Assembly: GCA_024123955.1 (NCBI GenBank)
Contig: CP099652.1
Span: 5,952,001-6,016,000, forward strand
Reading direction: 5' to 3'
Source of the DNA: Oxalobacteraceae bacterium OTU3CINTB1
GTDB lineage: Bacteria; Pseudomonadota; Gammaproteobacteria; Burkholderiales; Burkholderiaceae_D
DNA: 64,000 nt
Under the pieces are notes generated by a model that saw nothing but the letters and a program-made list of their open reading frames with translations, searched no databases and was not told the DNA's origin. Made by a program: the position numbers and the translations under genes. This document shows positions 44,034-53,879 of the stretch, piece after piece. How positions within the stretch are numbered: the first letter of the stretch is position 1; each line of letters begins with the position of its first letter.

Positions 44034-45251
44034 TTATTTTGCGCCGGCTTCGTACCAGGCGGCGATTTGCGCCCGTTCCGCATCGGTCATTTGGGTCAGG
44101 TTCGCCAACGGCATGGCTTTGAGCTGGACCGTCTGCTTGTAGATTTTCTCGGCATTCTGATGGATTTCGGCGTCGTTCTCAAGCATCACCCCCAAAGGCG
44201 CCGCCGCGAAGCCGGGTTGCGTCGGCCGTTCGGCATGGCACGAGGCGCAGCGGTGCGCGATGATGGCCTTCACTTTGGCGAATTCCGCCGCCGGATCGGC
44301 CGCCGGCGCCACCGCCACCGGACGGGCCGGAGCGATCGCCACGGCCACTGCCACCAGCAGCGCGACGCCGATCACCGGATAGCGCCACTCGACGCGGCCC
44401 TTGTGGCGCAGATTGAAGAAGTGGCGAATGAAGACGCCAGCCGCCATGATAAACGCCAGCACCAGCCACGCATGCTCGTGACGATAAGTCATCGCGTAAT
44501 GGTTACTGATCATGATGAACAGCACCGGCAACGTGAAGTAGTTATTGTGGACGCTGCGCTGCTTGGCCTTCTGACCATGGACAGGATCGGGCATGCGGCC
44601 GGCCGACATGGCCTCGACCATCTTGCGCTGGCCCGGGATGATCAGCATCAGCACATTGCCGACCATGATGGTGCCGATCAGCGCGCCGACGTGGATGTAG
44701 GCGGCACGCCCGCTCAGCACATGCGTCAACCCATAGGCCGCCGCCACGATCAGCACAAATACCACGATGCCGAACCACAGGTCATGCTTGCCCAGCGGGG
44801 AGCGGCACAGCAGGTCGTACACCGTCCAGCCGACGACCAGGGTGCCGACGCCGATGCCGATCGCCTGCAGGCTGCTGATGTCCGCCACGGATTTATCGAT
44901 CATCATCGCCTGGGCGTTGAAGTAGTAGGCGATGGTCAGCAGCGCGATACCGGACAGCCAGGTCGAATAGGCTTCCCATTTGAACCAGTGCAGTTCCTTC
45001 GGCAGCTCCGCCGGGGCGACCAGGTATTTTTGCGGGTTATAGAAGCCGCCGCCGTGCACCGCCCACAGTTCGCCCGAGACGCCCTTCTTCGCCAGCTCGG
45101 AACCCGGCGCGGGCGGACGGATCGAGTTATCCAGCCAGACGAAGTAGAACGAGGCGCCGATCCAGGCGATGCCGGTGATGACGTGCAGCCAGCGGACGAT
45201 CAGGTTCAGCCACTCAAGGCCGTACGGGATCAGATAGGCGAATAATTCCAT
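44034..45251 (-). CDS. puuD: PuuD urate oxidase, membrane-bound with C-terminal cytochrome c
   Basis: 405 residues. The N-terminal part has about eight membrane helices ('LIVRWLHVITGIAWIGASFY' at the start) and forms the urate oxidase domain. The C-terminal cytochrome c domain has Cys335, Cys338 and His339 ('RCASCH') and a likely axial Met380 ('LKAMPLAN'). PuuD oxidises urate to 5-hydroxyisourate and passes electrons to the respiratory chain rather than to oxygen directly. It is divergent from a LysR gene at 45382. Confidence 0.93.
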   Translation of the reverse strand: MELFAYLIPYGLEWLNLIVRWLHVITGIAWIGASFYFVWLDNSIRPPAPGSELAKKGVSGELWAVHGGGFYNPQKYLVAPAELPKELHWFKWEAYSTWLSGIALLTIAYYFNAQAMMIDKSVADISSLQAIGIGVGTLVVGWTVYDLLCRSPLGKHDLWFGIVVFVLIVAAAYGLTHVLSGRAAYIHVGALIGTIMVGNVLMLIIPGQRKMVEAMSAGRMPDPVHGQKAKQRSVHNNYFTLPVLFIMISNHYAMTYRHEHAWLVLAFIMAAGVFIRHFFNLRHKGRVEWRYPVIGVALLVAVAVAIAPARPVAVAPAADPAAEFAKVKAIIAHRCASCHAERPTQPGFAAAPLGVMLENDAEIHQNAEKIYKQTVQLKAMPLANLTQMTDAERAQIAAWYEAGAK

Positions 45252-45381
45252 GGATTCTTTCCGGTCGAGGATGTGGCTAAGTTACAGAAGATAAACGGAT
45301 TTGATACCGGCCACATGAAGATTAGAGTATATTAAACATATCGATTTTCGTATAAACCTTCAATTCAAGCGCTTATAGTTC

Positions 45382-46320
45382 ATGGCCGCCCTGCCGCAAC
45401 ACCTGGACCTCCACCTGATCCGCATCCTCTACCTGCTGCTGGTGGAAAAAAACGTCTCCCGCGTCGCCCTCAAACTGAATCAGCCGCAGCCCTCGATCTC
45501 GGCCTCGCTGCGCAAGCTGCGCGAGCTGACCGGAGATCCGCTGCTGGTGCGCGGCGCGCGCGGCATGGTGCCCACCCAGCACGGCGAAAGCCTGCTGATC
45601 CCGGCCAAGCGCATTCTCGACGAAACCGAAAACCTGTTCCTCAAGAAGTCGCCCTTCGTCCCGCAGGAGGAGGCGCGCACCTTCCACATCGCCGCGCCGG
45701 ATTACCTGGACAGCCAGTTCCTGCCCAACCTGGTGGCGCTGCTGCGACGCGGTTCGCCCAACAGCCGCGTGAAAATCCACAGCCTGGGGCCTGGTGTCGA
45801 CTACGTGCGCCTGCTCTCCGACGGCGACATGGACCTGGTCATCGCCAACTGGGACGAGCCGCCCGAGCACCTGCACATGTCCAAGCTGTTCGAAGACCCG
45901 ATCATCTGCGTGATGCGCGCCGACTGCCCGTACGCGCTGCGCACCGCCAGCGACGCCATGACGCTCAACGAGTACCTGGCCCTGCCTCACGTGGCGCCGA
46001 CCCAGATCCTGCCCGGATACCACGGCGTCATCGACGACTATCTGGAACGCCAGGATTTGCAGCGCAACGTTGTCGTCGAATCGGCCTACTTCGGCCTGAT
46101 CCCCTACATGCTGACCCAGACAGACCTGGTGCTGACCACCGGCCGCCAGTTCGTCCGCTACTACGAAAAACAGATGGCGCTGAAAACCTATACGGTGCCG
46201 GTCAAGTTCCCGGCGATGCGCTTCTACCAGCTGTGGCACGAACGCGTGCACCAGGCGCCCGAGCACAAATGGCTGCGCGAGCAGGTAGCCGCCGCCGCCA
46301 AGGCGCTGATCCAGAAGTAA
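45382..46320 (+). CDS. LysR-family regulator, probable purine/urate catabolism regulator
   Basis: 312 residues. The HTH is 'HLIRILYLLLVEKNVSRVAL' plus 'NQPQPSISASLRKLRELTGD', and the effector domain follows ('FHIAAPDYLDSQFLPNLVAL'). This is the NodD/PcpR-like subgroup. It lies between divergent puuD (starts 130 bases apart) and the uraD-allC-like fusion 100 bases downstream, so it is placed to control both. The palindromic site at 46335-46373 may be its target. Confidence 0.88.
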   Translation: MAALPQHLDLHLIRILYLLLVEKNVSRVALKLNQPQPSISASLRKLRELTGDPLLVRGARGMVPTQHGESLLIPAKRILDETENLFLKKSPFVPQEEARTFHIAAPDYLDSQFLPNLVALLRRGSPNSRVKIHSLGPGVDYVRLLSDGDMDLVIANWDEPPEHLHMSKLFEDPIICVMRADCPYALRTASDAMTLNEYLALPHVAPTQILPGYHGVIDDYLERQDLQRNVVVESAYFGLIPYMLTQTDLVLTTGRQFVRYYEKQMALKTYTVPVKFPAMRFYQLWHERVHQAPEHKWLREQVAAAAKALIQK

Positions 46321-46334
46321 GCCACGCGAAGTAC

Positions 46335-46373
46335 GCCGTACGATATACATCTTACGGCATACCGCGTATATCG
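46335..46373. promoter_or_regulatory. Nested inverted repeats upstream of the OHCU decarboxylase/allantoate amidohydrolase gene
   Basis: CGATATAC (46341-46348) pairs with GTATATCG (46366-46373), and GCCGTA (46335-46340) with TACGGC (46353-46358). The first is a perfect 8-bp repeat with a 17-base spacer, ending 50 bases before the start codon. Its size fits an operator of a dimeric regulator such as the LysR protein just upstream. Confidence 0.45.
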
Positions 46374-46423
46374 CGCGAGCGCCGACGCGGTTATGATAAG
46401 GGTTCGATACCGGATACCACGCC

Positions 46424-48196
46424 ATGACCACACTCTCCGATTTAAACAGCTGCGACGTCGCTACCTTCGTCGAGCACCTGCGCGGCATCTATGAGCACTC
46501 GCCCTGGATACCGCAGCGGGCGGCGGCGCAACGTCCCTTCGCCAACGCCACCGCGCTGAAGCTGGCGTTACAGGACGTGGTCAGCGCCGCCACCCTGGAC
46601 GAGCAACTGGGTTTGATCCGCGAACACCCGGAACTGGCCGGCAAAGCCGCAGTCGCCGGCCAGCTGACCGCCGAATCGACCAGCGAACAGGCCAGGTCCG
46701 GGCTGCACCTGTGCAGCGCCGAGGAATTCGCCACGCTGCACCGGCTCAACGCCGACTACAACGCCAAATTCGGCTTCCCGTTCATCCTGGCGGTCAAAGG
46801 ACCGGACGGACAGGGGCTGACGCGGCGCCACATCATCGCCACCTTCACGCGCCGTTTGAAGAACCAGCGCGCCGACGAAATCGCCGAGTGCCTGCGGCAG
46901 ATCAAGCGCATCGCCGAGATCCGCCTGAACGACCTGCTGGGAGTGACCCTGGACTTCGGCCCGGCGATCATGCAGTGGTCCGAGATCATCGGCGCCTGGA
47001 GCGACGCGGACAACGGGGGCGACGCGGACTTCGACCTGACTTGCGCCTATATGACGCCGGCGCATCGCCGCACCGCCGCGCAACTGGCGGAATGGATGCG
47101 CGAAGCCGGCATGGAGGCGCATATCGACAACGTCGGCAATGTGGTCGGCGTGTACCGCTCCGACGTTCCGGGCGCCAAAACGCTGATGACCGGCTCGCAC
47201 TACGACACGGTGCGCAATGGCGGCAAATACGATGGCCGGCTCGGCATCCTTCTGCCGATCGCCATCGTGCGCCATCTGCACCAGCGCGGCGAGAAGCTGC
47301 CTTACCACTTCGAGATCGTCGGTTTCGCCGAGGAGGAAGGGGTGCGTTTCAAGAGCACTTTCCTGGGCAGTAACGCGGTGACCGGTCGTTTCGATCTGTC
47401 GCTGCTGGACCAGACCGACGCCGACGGCATCGCGATGCGCGACGCGCTGCTGGCGGCCGGCCATGACGTGTCGCGCATTCCCGCGATCGCGCGCGATCCG
47501 GCGCAGTTGCTTGGCTTTGTCGAAGTGCATATCGAGCAGGGGCCGGTGCTGCTGGGACGGGATCTGGCGCTGGGCGTGGTGACGGCCATCGCCGGCAGCT
47601 CGCGTTACCTCGTCGAGCTGACCGGATTGGCCAGCCACGCCGGCACCACGCCGATGACGATGCGTAAGGACGCTGCCGCAGCGGCGGCGGAGATCGTGCT
47701 GCTGGTGGAGCGGCGTTGCGGGCAAGGTGTGGCGTTGGTTGGAACCGTTGGGCAGTTGCAGGTGCCGGGTGGTTCGGTCAACGTGGTGCCTGGGGCGTGC
47801 AAATTGTCGCTGGACATCCGCGCGGCCGACGACGCGGTTAGGCAGGCGGCCGTCAAGGATGTATTGGATGGCATCGCGCAGATTTGCGCGCGGAGGCAGG
47901 TGGAATTCAGTTTGCAGCGGATCGTCGATGCGGCGGCGGCGCCGTGTGCACCGAGGTTGATGGACCAGTTGGGGGCGGCGATCGAGCGGGCGGGTTTGCC
48001 GCGCTTTGATTTGCTGTCCGGCGCCGGGCATGATGCGATGGCGATGGCGGCGATCACGGATGTGGCGATGCTGTTCACGCGCTGCGGCAATGGCGGCATC
48101 AGCCACAATCCGCTGGAGACGATGACGGCCGACGATGCCGATATCGCGGCGCAGGTGCTGCTGGATTTCTTACGCAGCTACGACGGTTCCACGTAG
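46424..48196 (+). CDS. Fused OHCU decarboxylase - allantoate amidohydrolase
   Basis: 590 residues with two enzymes. Residues about 1-170 are 2-oxo-4-hydroxy-4-carboxy-5-ureidoimidazoline decarboxylase, with the catalytic His68 in 'REHPELAGKAA' and 'YNAKFGFPFILAVKG'. Residues about 180-590 are a dinuclear-metal allantoate/carbamoylase-type amidohydrolase, with 'TGSHYDTVRNGGKYDGRLG', 'FAEEEGVRF' and 'EVHIEQGPVL'. The pair covers the step to S-allantoin and the later opening of allantoate; allantoinase and HIU hydrolase are not in the window. Its TAG stop lies inside a REP element. The third quarter of the gene has codon use slightly different from the first half. Confidence 0.9.
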   Translation: MTTLSDLNSCDVATFVEHLRGIYEHSPWIPQRAAAQRPFANATALKLALQDVVSAATLDEQLGLIREHPELAGKAAVAGQLTAESTSEQARSGLHLCSAEEFATLHRLNADYNAKFGFPFILAVKGPDGQGLTRRHIIATFTRRLKNQRADEIAECLRQIKRIAEIRLNDLLGVTLDFGPAIMQWSEIIGAWSDADNGGDADFDLTCAYMTPAHRRTAAQLAEWMREAGMEAHIDNVGNVVGVYRSDVPGAKTLMTGSHYDTVRNGGKYDGRLGILLPIAIVRHLHQRGEKLPYHFEIVGFAEEEGVRFKSTFLGSNAVTGRFDLSLLDQTDADGIAMRDALLAAGHDVSRIPAIARDPAQLLGFVEVHIEQGPVLLGRDLALGVVTAIAGSSRYLVELTGLASHAGTTPMTMRKDAAAAAAEIVLLVERRCGQGVALVGTVGQLQVPGGSVNVVPGACKLSLDIRAADDAVRQAAVKDVLDGIAQICARRQVEFSLQRIVDAAAAPCAPRLMDQLGAAIERAGLPRFDLLSGAGHDAMAMAAITDVAMLFTRCGNGGISHNPLETMTADDADIAAQVLLDFLRSYDGST

Positions 48197-48295
48197 GGCG
48201 GATTAGGCGGAACGCCGTAATCCGCCATGGTTGGGCCGTCTGCGGCGTATGCATGGCGGATTACGCGCTTCGCGCTAATCCGCCCTACGTGGATC
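48190..48295. repeat. REP-like element pair between convergent genes
   Basis: Units at 48191-48228 ('ACGTAGGGCGGATTAGGCGG...TAATCCGCC') and 48255-48291 ('GGCGGATTACGC...GCGCTAATCCGCCCTACGT') form an inverted pair of the same family as 25220-25332. The left unit contains the stop codon of the upstream gene and the right unit contains the stop of the convergent TPR gene. Confidence 0.85.
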
Positions 48296-49666
48296 TGAGG
48301 TGACTTTAAGCCGCAATTCTGACGCCATGTCCGCGATCACTGTGGCCCAGCCACCGCCCGGCGGCTGCCGGAACAATCGCATCGACGGATACCAAGGCGT
48401 ATCGCTGCGCTCCGTCAGCCAGCGCCAGTCGCAGCGATGATCCGGCAGCAGCAGCCAGCACGGCTTGCCAAGCGCGCCCGCCAGGTGCGCCACCGCCGTA
48501 TCGACACTGATCACCAGATCCAGATTGGCAATGACCCCGGCCGTATCGGCAAAGTCCTGCAGACGCGGCGCAATCGCTTGCAGCGTCATCCCCGCTGGTG
48601 GCGTCAGCACCTCCGCCTCGCTATCACCCTTCTGCAGGCTGACGAAATGCAGCGCTCCATGGTGAGAGATGTCCGCCAGCGGCAATAGTGTATGCAACGA
48701 GGGCAGCGAACGCTCGGCGTCATTCTCAAACTGAGGATTGCCTTTCCAAACCAAACCAACCCGCAATCCCTTTTGAGGCAGCATGCCGGCCCAGTAACGC
48801 ACCAGCTCAGGATCGGGCGTGATATAGGGCGCCGAAGGTATGTTGGATAAGTCGGTGCTGAACATCGCCGGCAACCGCATAGGATGCGTCCAAAAATCCC
48901 AACCGCTGCCGGGCACCGCACCCTGCTGGACGTAGACCTCATCGACGCCGTCCAACCCAGCCATCAGGCGCCGCAGCGCCGGCGGACATGCCACCGCGAC
49001 GCGGACCGCGCCCGCCCCCTTCAGCTTCGCGGCGTACCGACTGAAATGGATCATGTCGCCCTGCCCGGCCTCGGACACGATCACCACCGCTTTTCCTGAC
49101 AGCGATTCGCCTTCCCACGGCGGGCAATTAAAGGGCTGCGCGAGACTGTCGAAGTGCCAGCGCGACTCCAGCAGCGGCCAGCCCTCGGAAAACCGGCCTT
49201 GTCGCAACAGGATGTAGGCGAGATTGAACTGCGCCTTGGGATAGTCCTCGTCCAGTTCCAGCGCGCGGCGGTAGCACGCCTCCGCCTCCTGCTCGCGCTG
49301 CACACACGCCAGCAGAACGCCCAACTGGCTCCATGCGGACGGCGACTCGGGTGCGATATCGAGCGCCATGCGCACGGCAGCTTCCGACTCGTCGAAGCGC
49401 TTGGACTTCTGCAAAAGTACGCCGAGATTTTGATATAGCTGCGCGTGATCGGGCAGCAGCGCGAGCGCGTGCAGATAGTGGAACTCGGCCTCCAGCAAGT
49501 CCCCGCGCAGCTCTTTCAGATAACCGAGATTGGCGCGCGCGCCGGCGTGCTCCGGCTGTAGCGCTATGGCCTGCCAAAAGCACTCTTCGGCGCCGAGCGC
49601 GTCGCCGACGGCCATACGCCGGTTGCCATCGAGGTAGGCTTGCTGTGGGTCTGTATACTCTCTCAC
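48275..49666 (-). CDS. TPR-repeat protein with glycosyltransferase family 9-like C-terminal domain
   Basis: About 463 residues. The N-terminal half has four to five tetratricopeptide repeats ('YLDGNRRMAVGDALGAEECF', 'AELYQNLG'-like units, 'ACYRRALELDEDYPKAQFNL'). The C-terminal half has 'LRVGLVWKGNPQFENDAERS', 'FVSLQKGDSEAEV' and 'VISVDTAVAHLAGALGKPCW', the GT9/heptosyltransferase-like pattern. The GTG start at 49666 overlaps the TGA of the amidohydrolase gene (GTGA). It ends the pyrimidine operon although nothing in that pathway needs it. The last residues ('TSDPRRAD') are encoded by a REP element. The donor and acceptor are unknown. Confidence 0.82.
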   Translation of the reverse strand: MREYTDPQQAYLDGNRRMAVGDALGAEECFWQAIALQPEHAGARANLGYLKELRGDLLEAEFHYLHALALLPDHAQLYQNLGVLLQKSKRFDESEAAVRMALDIAPESPSAWSQLGVLLACVQREQEAEACYRRALELDEDYPKAQFNLAYILLRQGRFSEGWPLLESRWHFDSLAQPFNCPPWEGESLSGKAVVIVSEAGQGDMIHFSRYAAKLKGAGAVRVAVACPPALRRLMAGLDGVDEVYVQQGAVPGSGWDFWTHPMRLPAMFSTDLSNIPSAPYITPDPELVRYWAGMLPQKGLRVGLVWKGNPQFENDAERSLPSLHTLLPLADISHHGALHFVSLQKGDSEAEVLTPPAGMTLQAIAPRLQDFADTAGVIANLDLVISVDTAVAHLAGALGKPCWLLLPDHRCDWRWLTERSDTPWYPSMRLFRQPPGGGWATVIADMASELRLKVTSDPRRAD

Positions 49667-50898
49667 ACTACCCGCGCGCGCTCCAGCATCGCGTGCAGCA
49701 GCACGTTGCAGCCGGCTTCCAGATGCTCGGACTTGGCGTCCTCGATCTCGTTGTGGCTGATGCCGTCCTTGCATGGCACGAAGATCATGCCGGACGGCGC
49801 CAGACGCGCGGCGTAGATCGCATCGTGGCCGGCCCCGGACACCACGTCCATCGTCGAATATCCCAGCTTGGCGGTGGCGTTGCGCACGGCGTCAACGCAG
49901 TCCGGATGGAACGGGCAAGGCGGATAGTAGGACACGCGCTCGATCGAAATCCCCAGGCCACTTTCGGCGCGGGTCTTGTCGATAAAGGCCAGCATCTCCT
50001 CGTGCATGGTATTGAGCAGTTCATCGTTCACGTTGCGCAGGTCGATGCTGAATTTGACTTCGCCCGGAATCACATTGCGGCTGTTCGGGAACACCTGCAC
50101 CATGCCTACCGTGCCGCGGCCATACGGCGGATAGCGGTTGGCGATGGCCACCACTTCCTGCATGATGCGCGTCGATACCTGCAGCGCGTCCTTGCGCAAT
50201 CCCATCGGCGTCGGGCCGGCATGCGCCTCCATGCCGCTGACCACGCAGTCGTACCACGAAAGACCCATCACCGCCGGCACCACGCCGATCACCTTGTCGG
50301 CGTCCTCCAGCACCGGACCCTGTTCGATATGGGTCTCGAAGTAGGCGCCGATCGGATGCTGGCCCGGCACCTGGTCACCCTTGTAGCCGATGCGCGCCAG
50401 TTCCTCGCCCACCGTCTTGCCTTCGGTGTCCTTGGCCGCGTAGGCCGTCTCCAGGCTGAAGGCGCCGCAGAACACGCCGGAACCCATCATCACAGGGACG
50501 AAGCGCGAGCCTTCTTCGTTGGTCCAAAAGGCCACTTCGATCGGCGCCTCGGTCTTGATCTTCAGATCGTTCAATGTGCGCACCACCTCCAGGCCGGCCA
50601 GCACGCCATAGTTACCGTCGAACTTCCCGCCGGTGGGCTGGGTGTCGATATGGCTGCCGGTCATAATCGGCGGCAGCGCGTTGTTGGTGCCGTCGCGGCG
50701 CATGAAGACGTTGCCGATCTGGTCGATCGTGATCGACATGCCGGCGTCCTTGGCCCAGCCGACCACCAGGTCGCGGCCCTGCTTGTCCAGGTCCGTCAAC
50801 GCCAGGCGTTTGACGCCGCCTTTCGGCGTGGCGCCGATCCGGGCCAGTTCCATCAGCGCCGCCCACAGACGGTCGCCATTGATGCGCATTTCACTCAT
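49663..50898 (-). CDS. Beta-ureidopropionase-type Zn-dependent amidohydrolase (hydantoinase/carbamoylase family)
   Basis: 411 residues. Metal ligands lie in 'PIMTGSHIDTQPTGGKFDGN' (His, Asp), 'FWTNEEGSRF' (Glu) and 'YFETHIEQGPVLED' (His); 'GMEAHAGPTPMGLRKDAL' is the dimerisation and substrate region. In this operon it would hydrolyse N-carbamoyl-beta-alanine (or N-carbamoyl-beta-aminoisobutyrate) to beta-alanine, CO2 and ammonia, the third step of reductive pyrimidine breakdown. The dihydropyrimidinase gene ends 18 bases upstream of its start. Confidence 0.9.
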   Translation of the reverse strand: MSEMRINGDRLWAALMELARIGATPKGGVKRLALTDLDKQGRDLVVGWAKDAGMSITIDQIGNVFMRRDGTNNALPPIMTGSHIDTQPTGGKFDGNYGVLAGLEVVRTLNDLKIKTEAPIEVAFWTNEEGSRFVPVMMGSGVFCGAFSLETAYAAKDTEGKTVGEELARIGYKGDQVPGQHPIGAYFETHIEQGPVLEDADKVIGVVPAVMGLSWYDCVVSGMEAHAGPTPMGLRKDALQVSTRIMQEVVAIANRYPPYGRGTVGMVQVFPNSRNVIPGEVKFSIDLRNVNDELLNTMHEEMLAFIDKTRAESGLGISIERVSYYPPCPFHPDCVDAVRNATAKLGYSTMDVVSGAGHDAIYAARLAPSGMIFVPCKDGISHNEIEDAKSEHLEAGCNVLLHAMLERARVV

Positions 50899-50916
50899 AA
50901 CCTGCTCCTGTGTTGA

Positions 50917-52311
<1,395 letters not shown>

Positions 52312-52336
52312 TTACATCTCCTGAATCCTGGGAATC

Positions 52337-53821
52337 TTAGGGGTGGGCGGGCGCCCTCACCACGGGCACTGTCTTCCCCTTCATCATAACCCCATACACG
52401 ATTGCGGAGATCACGATTCCGACGAACCATGCGTAGGTATAAATTGTTTTGAAACCCGCGCCCACGCCGGGGAACGACGCCGGGAAGGCGGCGTTGAGGA
52501 AGCCCGGGATGTTCGGCGCCACGCCGATGACGAAGGCGACCAGCGCGGCCATGTTCCAGCCGTTTCCGTACGAGTAGACGCCGTCCTCGCGATACAGCTC
52601 CGCCACATGCAGTTCGGTCTTGCGCACCATGTAGTAGTCGATGATCAGGATGCCGGCGATGGGCCCGAGCAGCGCCGAATAGCCGATCAACCAGGTGAAG
52701 ACGTAGCCCTGGGTCGATTCGAGTATCTTCCACGGCATCATAAGGATGGCGATACCGGCGGTGATGTAGCCACCGGTCTTGTAGGAGATTTTTTTGGGCG
52801 AGAGCGCCGAAAAATCATACGCCGGTCCGACCAGATTGGCCGCCAGATTGACCGAGACGGTGTCGATCAACAAAATCAGCAGTGCCACCAGCACGGCGAC
52901 GCCGGTCATGCGGCTCGCCAGGTCGACCGGGTCCCAGATCGCTTTGCCGTACAGGACGACAGTGGCCGAGGTGACGATCACCGCCATCGCCGCCAGCAGA
53001 CCCATAGGAACAGGCAGGCCGACCGACTGCCCAATCACCTGGTCGCGTTGCGACTTGGCGAAGCGCGTGAAGTCGGGAATGTTCAACGCCAGGGTGGCCC
53101 AGAAGCCGACCATCGCCGTCAGCGAAGGCCAGAACACGGACCAGAACTGGCCTTCCTTCTTGCCGCCAGCGACAAACTGCGAAGGCGCCGACAGCAGCTC
53201 GCCAAAGCCGCCGGCCTTGTTGTGCACCCACGCCAGCAGCACGAAGCAGATAGCGATCTTCAGCGGCGCGGTGTAGGTCTCCAGTTTGCGGATCGCGTCC
53301 ATGCCGTGCACGATGTACCAGAACTGGATGGCCCAAAAGGCCAGGAAGCAAAGCAGCTGCGCGCCATTGATGCCGAGGAAGCCGAGTTTGGCCCCGCCGA
53401 TTTCGCCGCCCATCATCACGCCGAGCAGCGTGTAGATCATCGAACCGCCGAACCAGGTCTGGATGCCGTACCAGCCGCAGGCGACGATAGCGCGCATCAG
53501 CGCCGGCAGCTTCGCACCGGCGGTGCCGAACGAGGCGCGCGCCAATACCGCATAAGGAATGCCGTACTTGGTGCCGGCGTGGCCGATCAGCAGCATCGGC
53601 AGCAGCACGATGGCGTTGGCGATGAACACCGTCAGCACCGCCTGGTAACCCGACATGCCTCCCTCGATCAAACTCGCCGACAGCGTGTACGCCGGAATGC
53701 ACATCACCATGCCGACCCACAGCGACGCGAAGTGATACCAGCGCCAGGTGCGTTGCGCTTCGGTGGTCGGCGCCAGGTCTTCGTTCCAGAGTTGTGTGCT
53801 GCCAGAGAGTTCTTTGCTCAC
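52337..53821 (-). CDS. NCS1-family nucleobase/hydantoin:cation symporter
   Basis: 494 residues with about 12 membrane helices. 'TWRWYHFASLWVGMVMCIPA' and 'YTLSASLIEGGMSGYQAVLT' in the first helices and 'ARASFGTAGAKLPALMRAIV' with 'CGWYGIQTWFGGSMIYTLL' are the NCS1 signature found in uracil, hydantoin and allantoin permeases. Placed between preA and dihydropyrimidinase, it most likely imports uracil or thymine. Confidence 0.92.
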   Translation of the reverse strand: MSKELSGSTQLWNEDLAPTTEAQRTWRWYHFASLWVGMVMCIPAYTLSASLIEGGMSGYQAVLTVFIANAIVLLPMLLIGHAGTKYGIPYAVLARASFGTAGAKLPALMRAIVACGWYGIQTWFGGSMIYTLLGVMMGGEIGGAKLGFLGINGAQLLCFLAFWAIQFWYIVHGMDAIRKLETYTAPLKIAICFVLLAWVHNKAGGFGELLSAPSQFVAGGKKEGQFWSVFWPSLTAMVGFWATLALNIPDFTRFAKSQRDQVIGQSVGLPVPMGLLAAMAVIVTSATVVLYGKAIWDPVDLASRMTGVAVLVALLILLIDTVSVNLAANLVGPAYDFSALSPKKISYKTGGYITAGIAILMMPWKILESTQGYVFTWLIGYSALLGPIAGILIIDYYMVRKTELHVAELYREDGVYSYGNGWNMAALVAFVIGVAPNIPGFLNAAFPASFPGVGAGFKTIYTYAWFVGIVISAIVYGVMMKGKTVPVVRAPAHP

Positions 53822-53879
53822 AGGGCGTTCTCCAAGGGTTGATCAAACAATCGTGCATCTTCCGCTGCAAGATCCGTTC

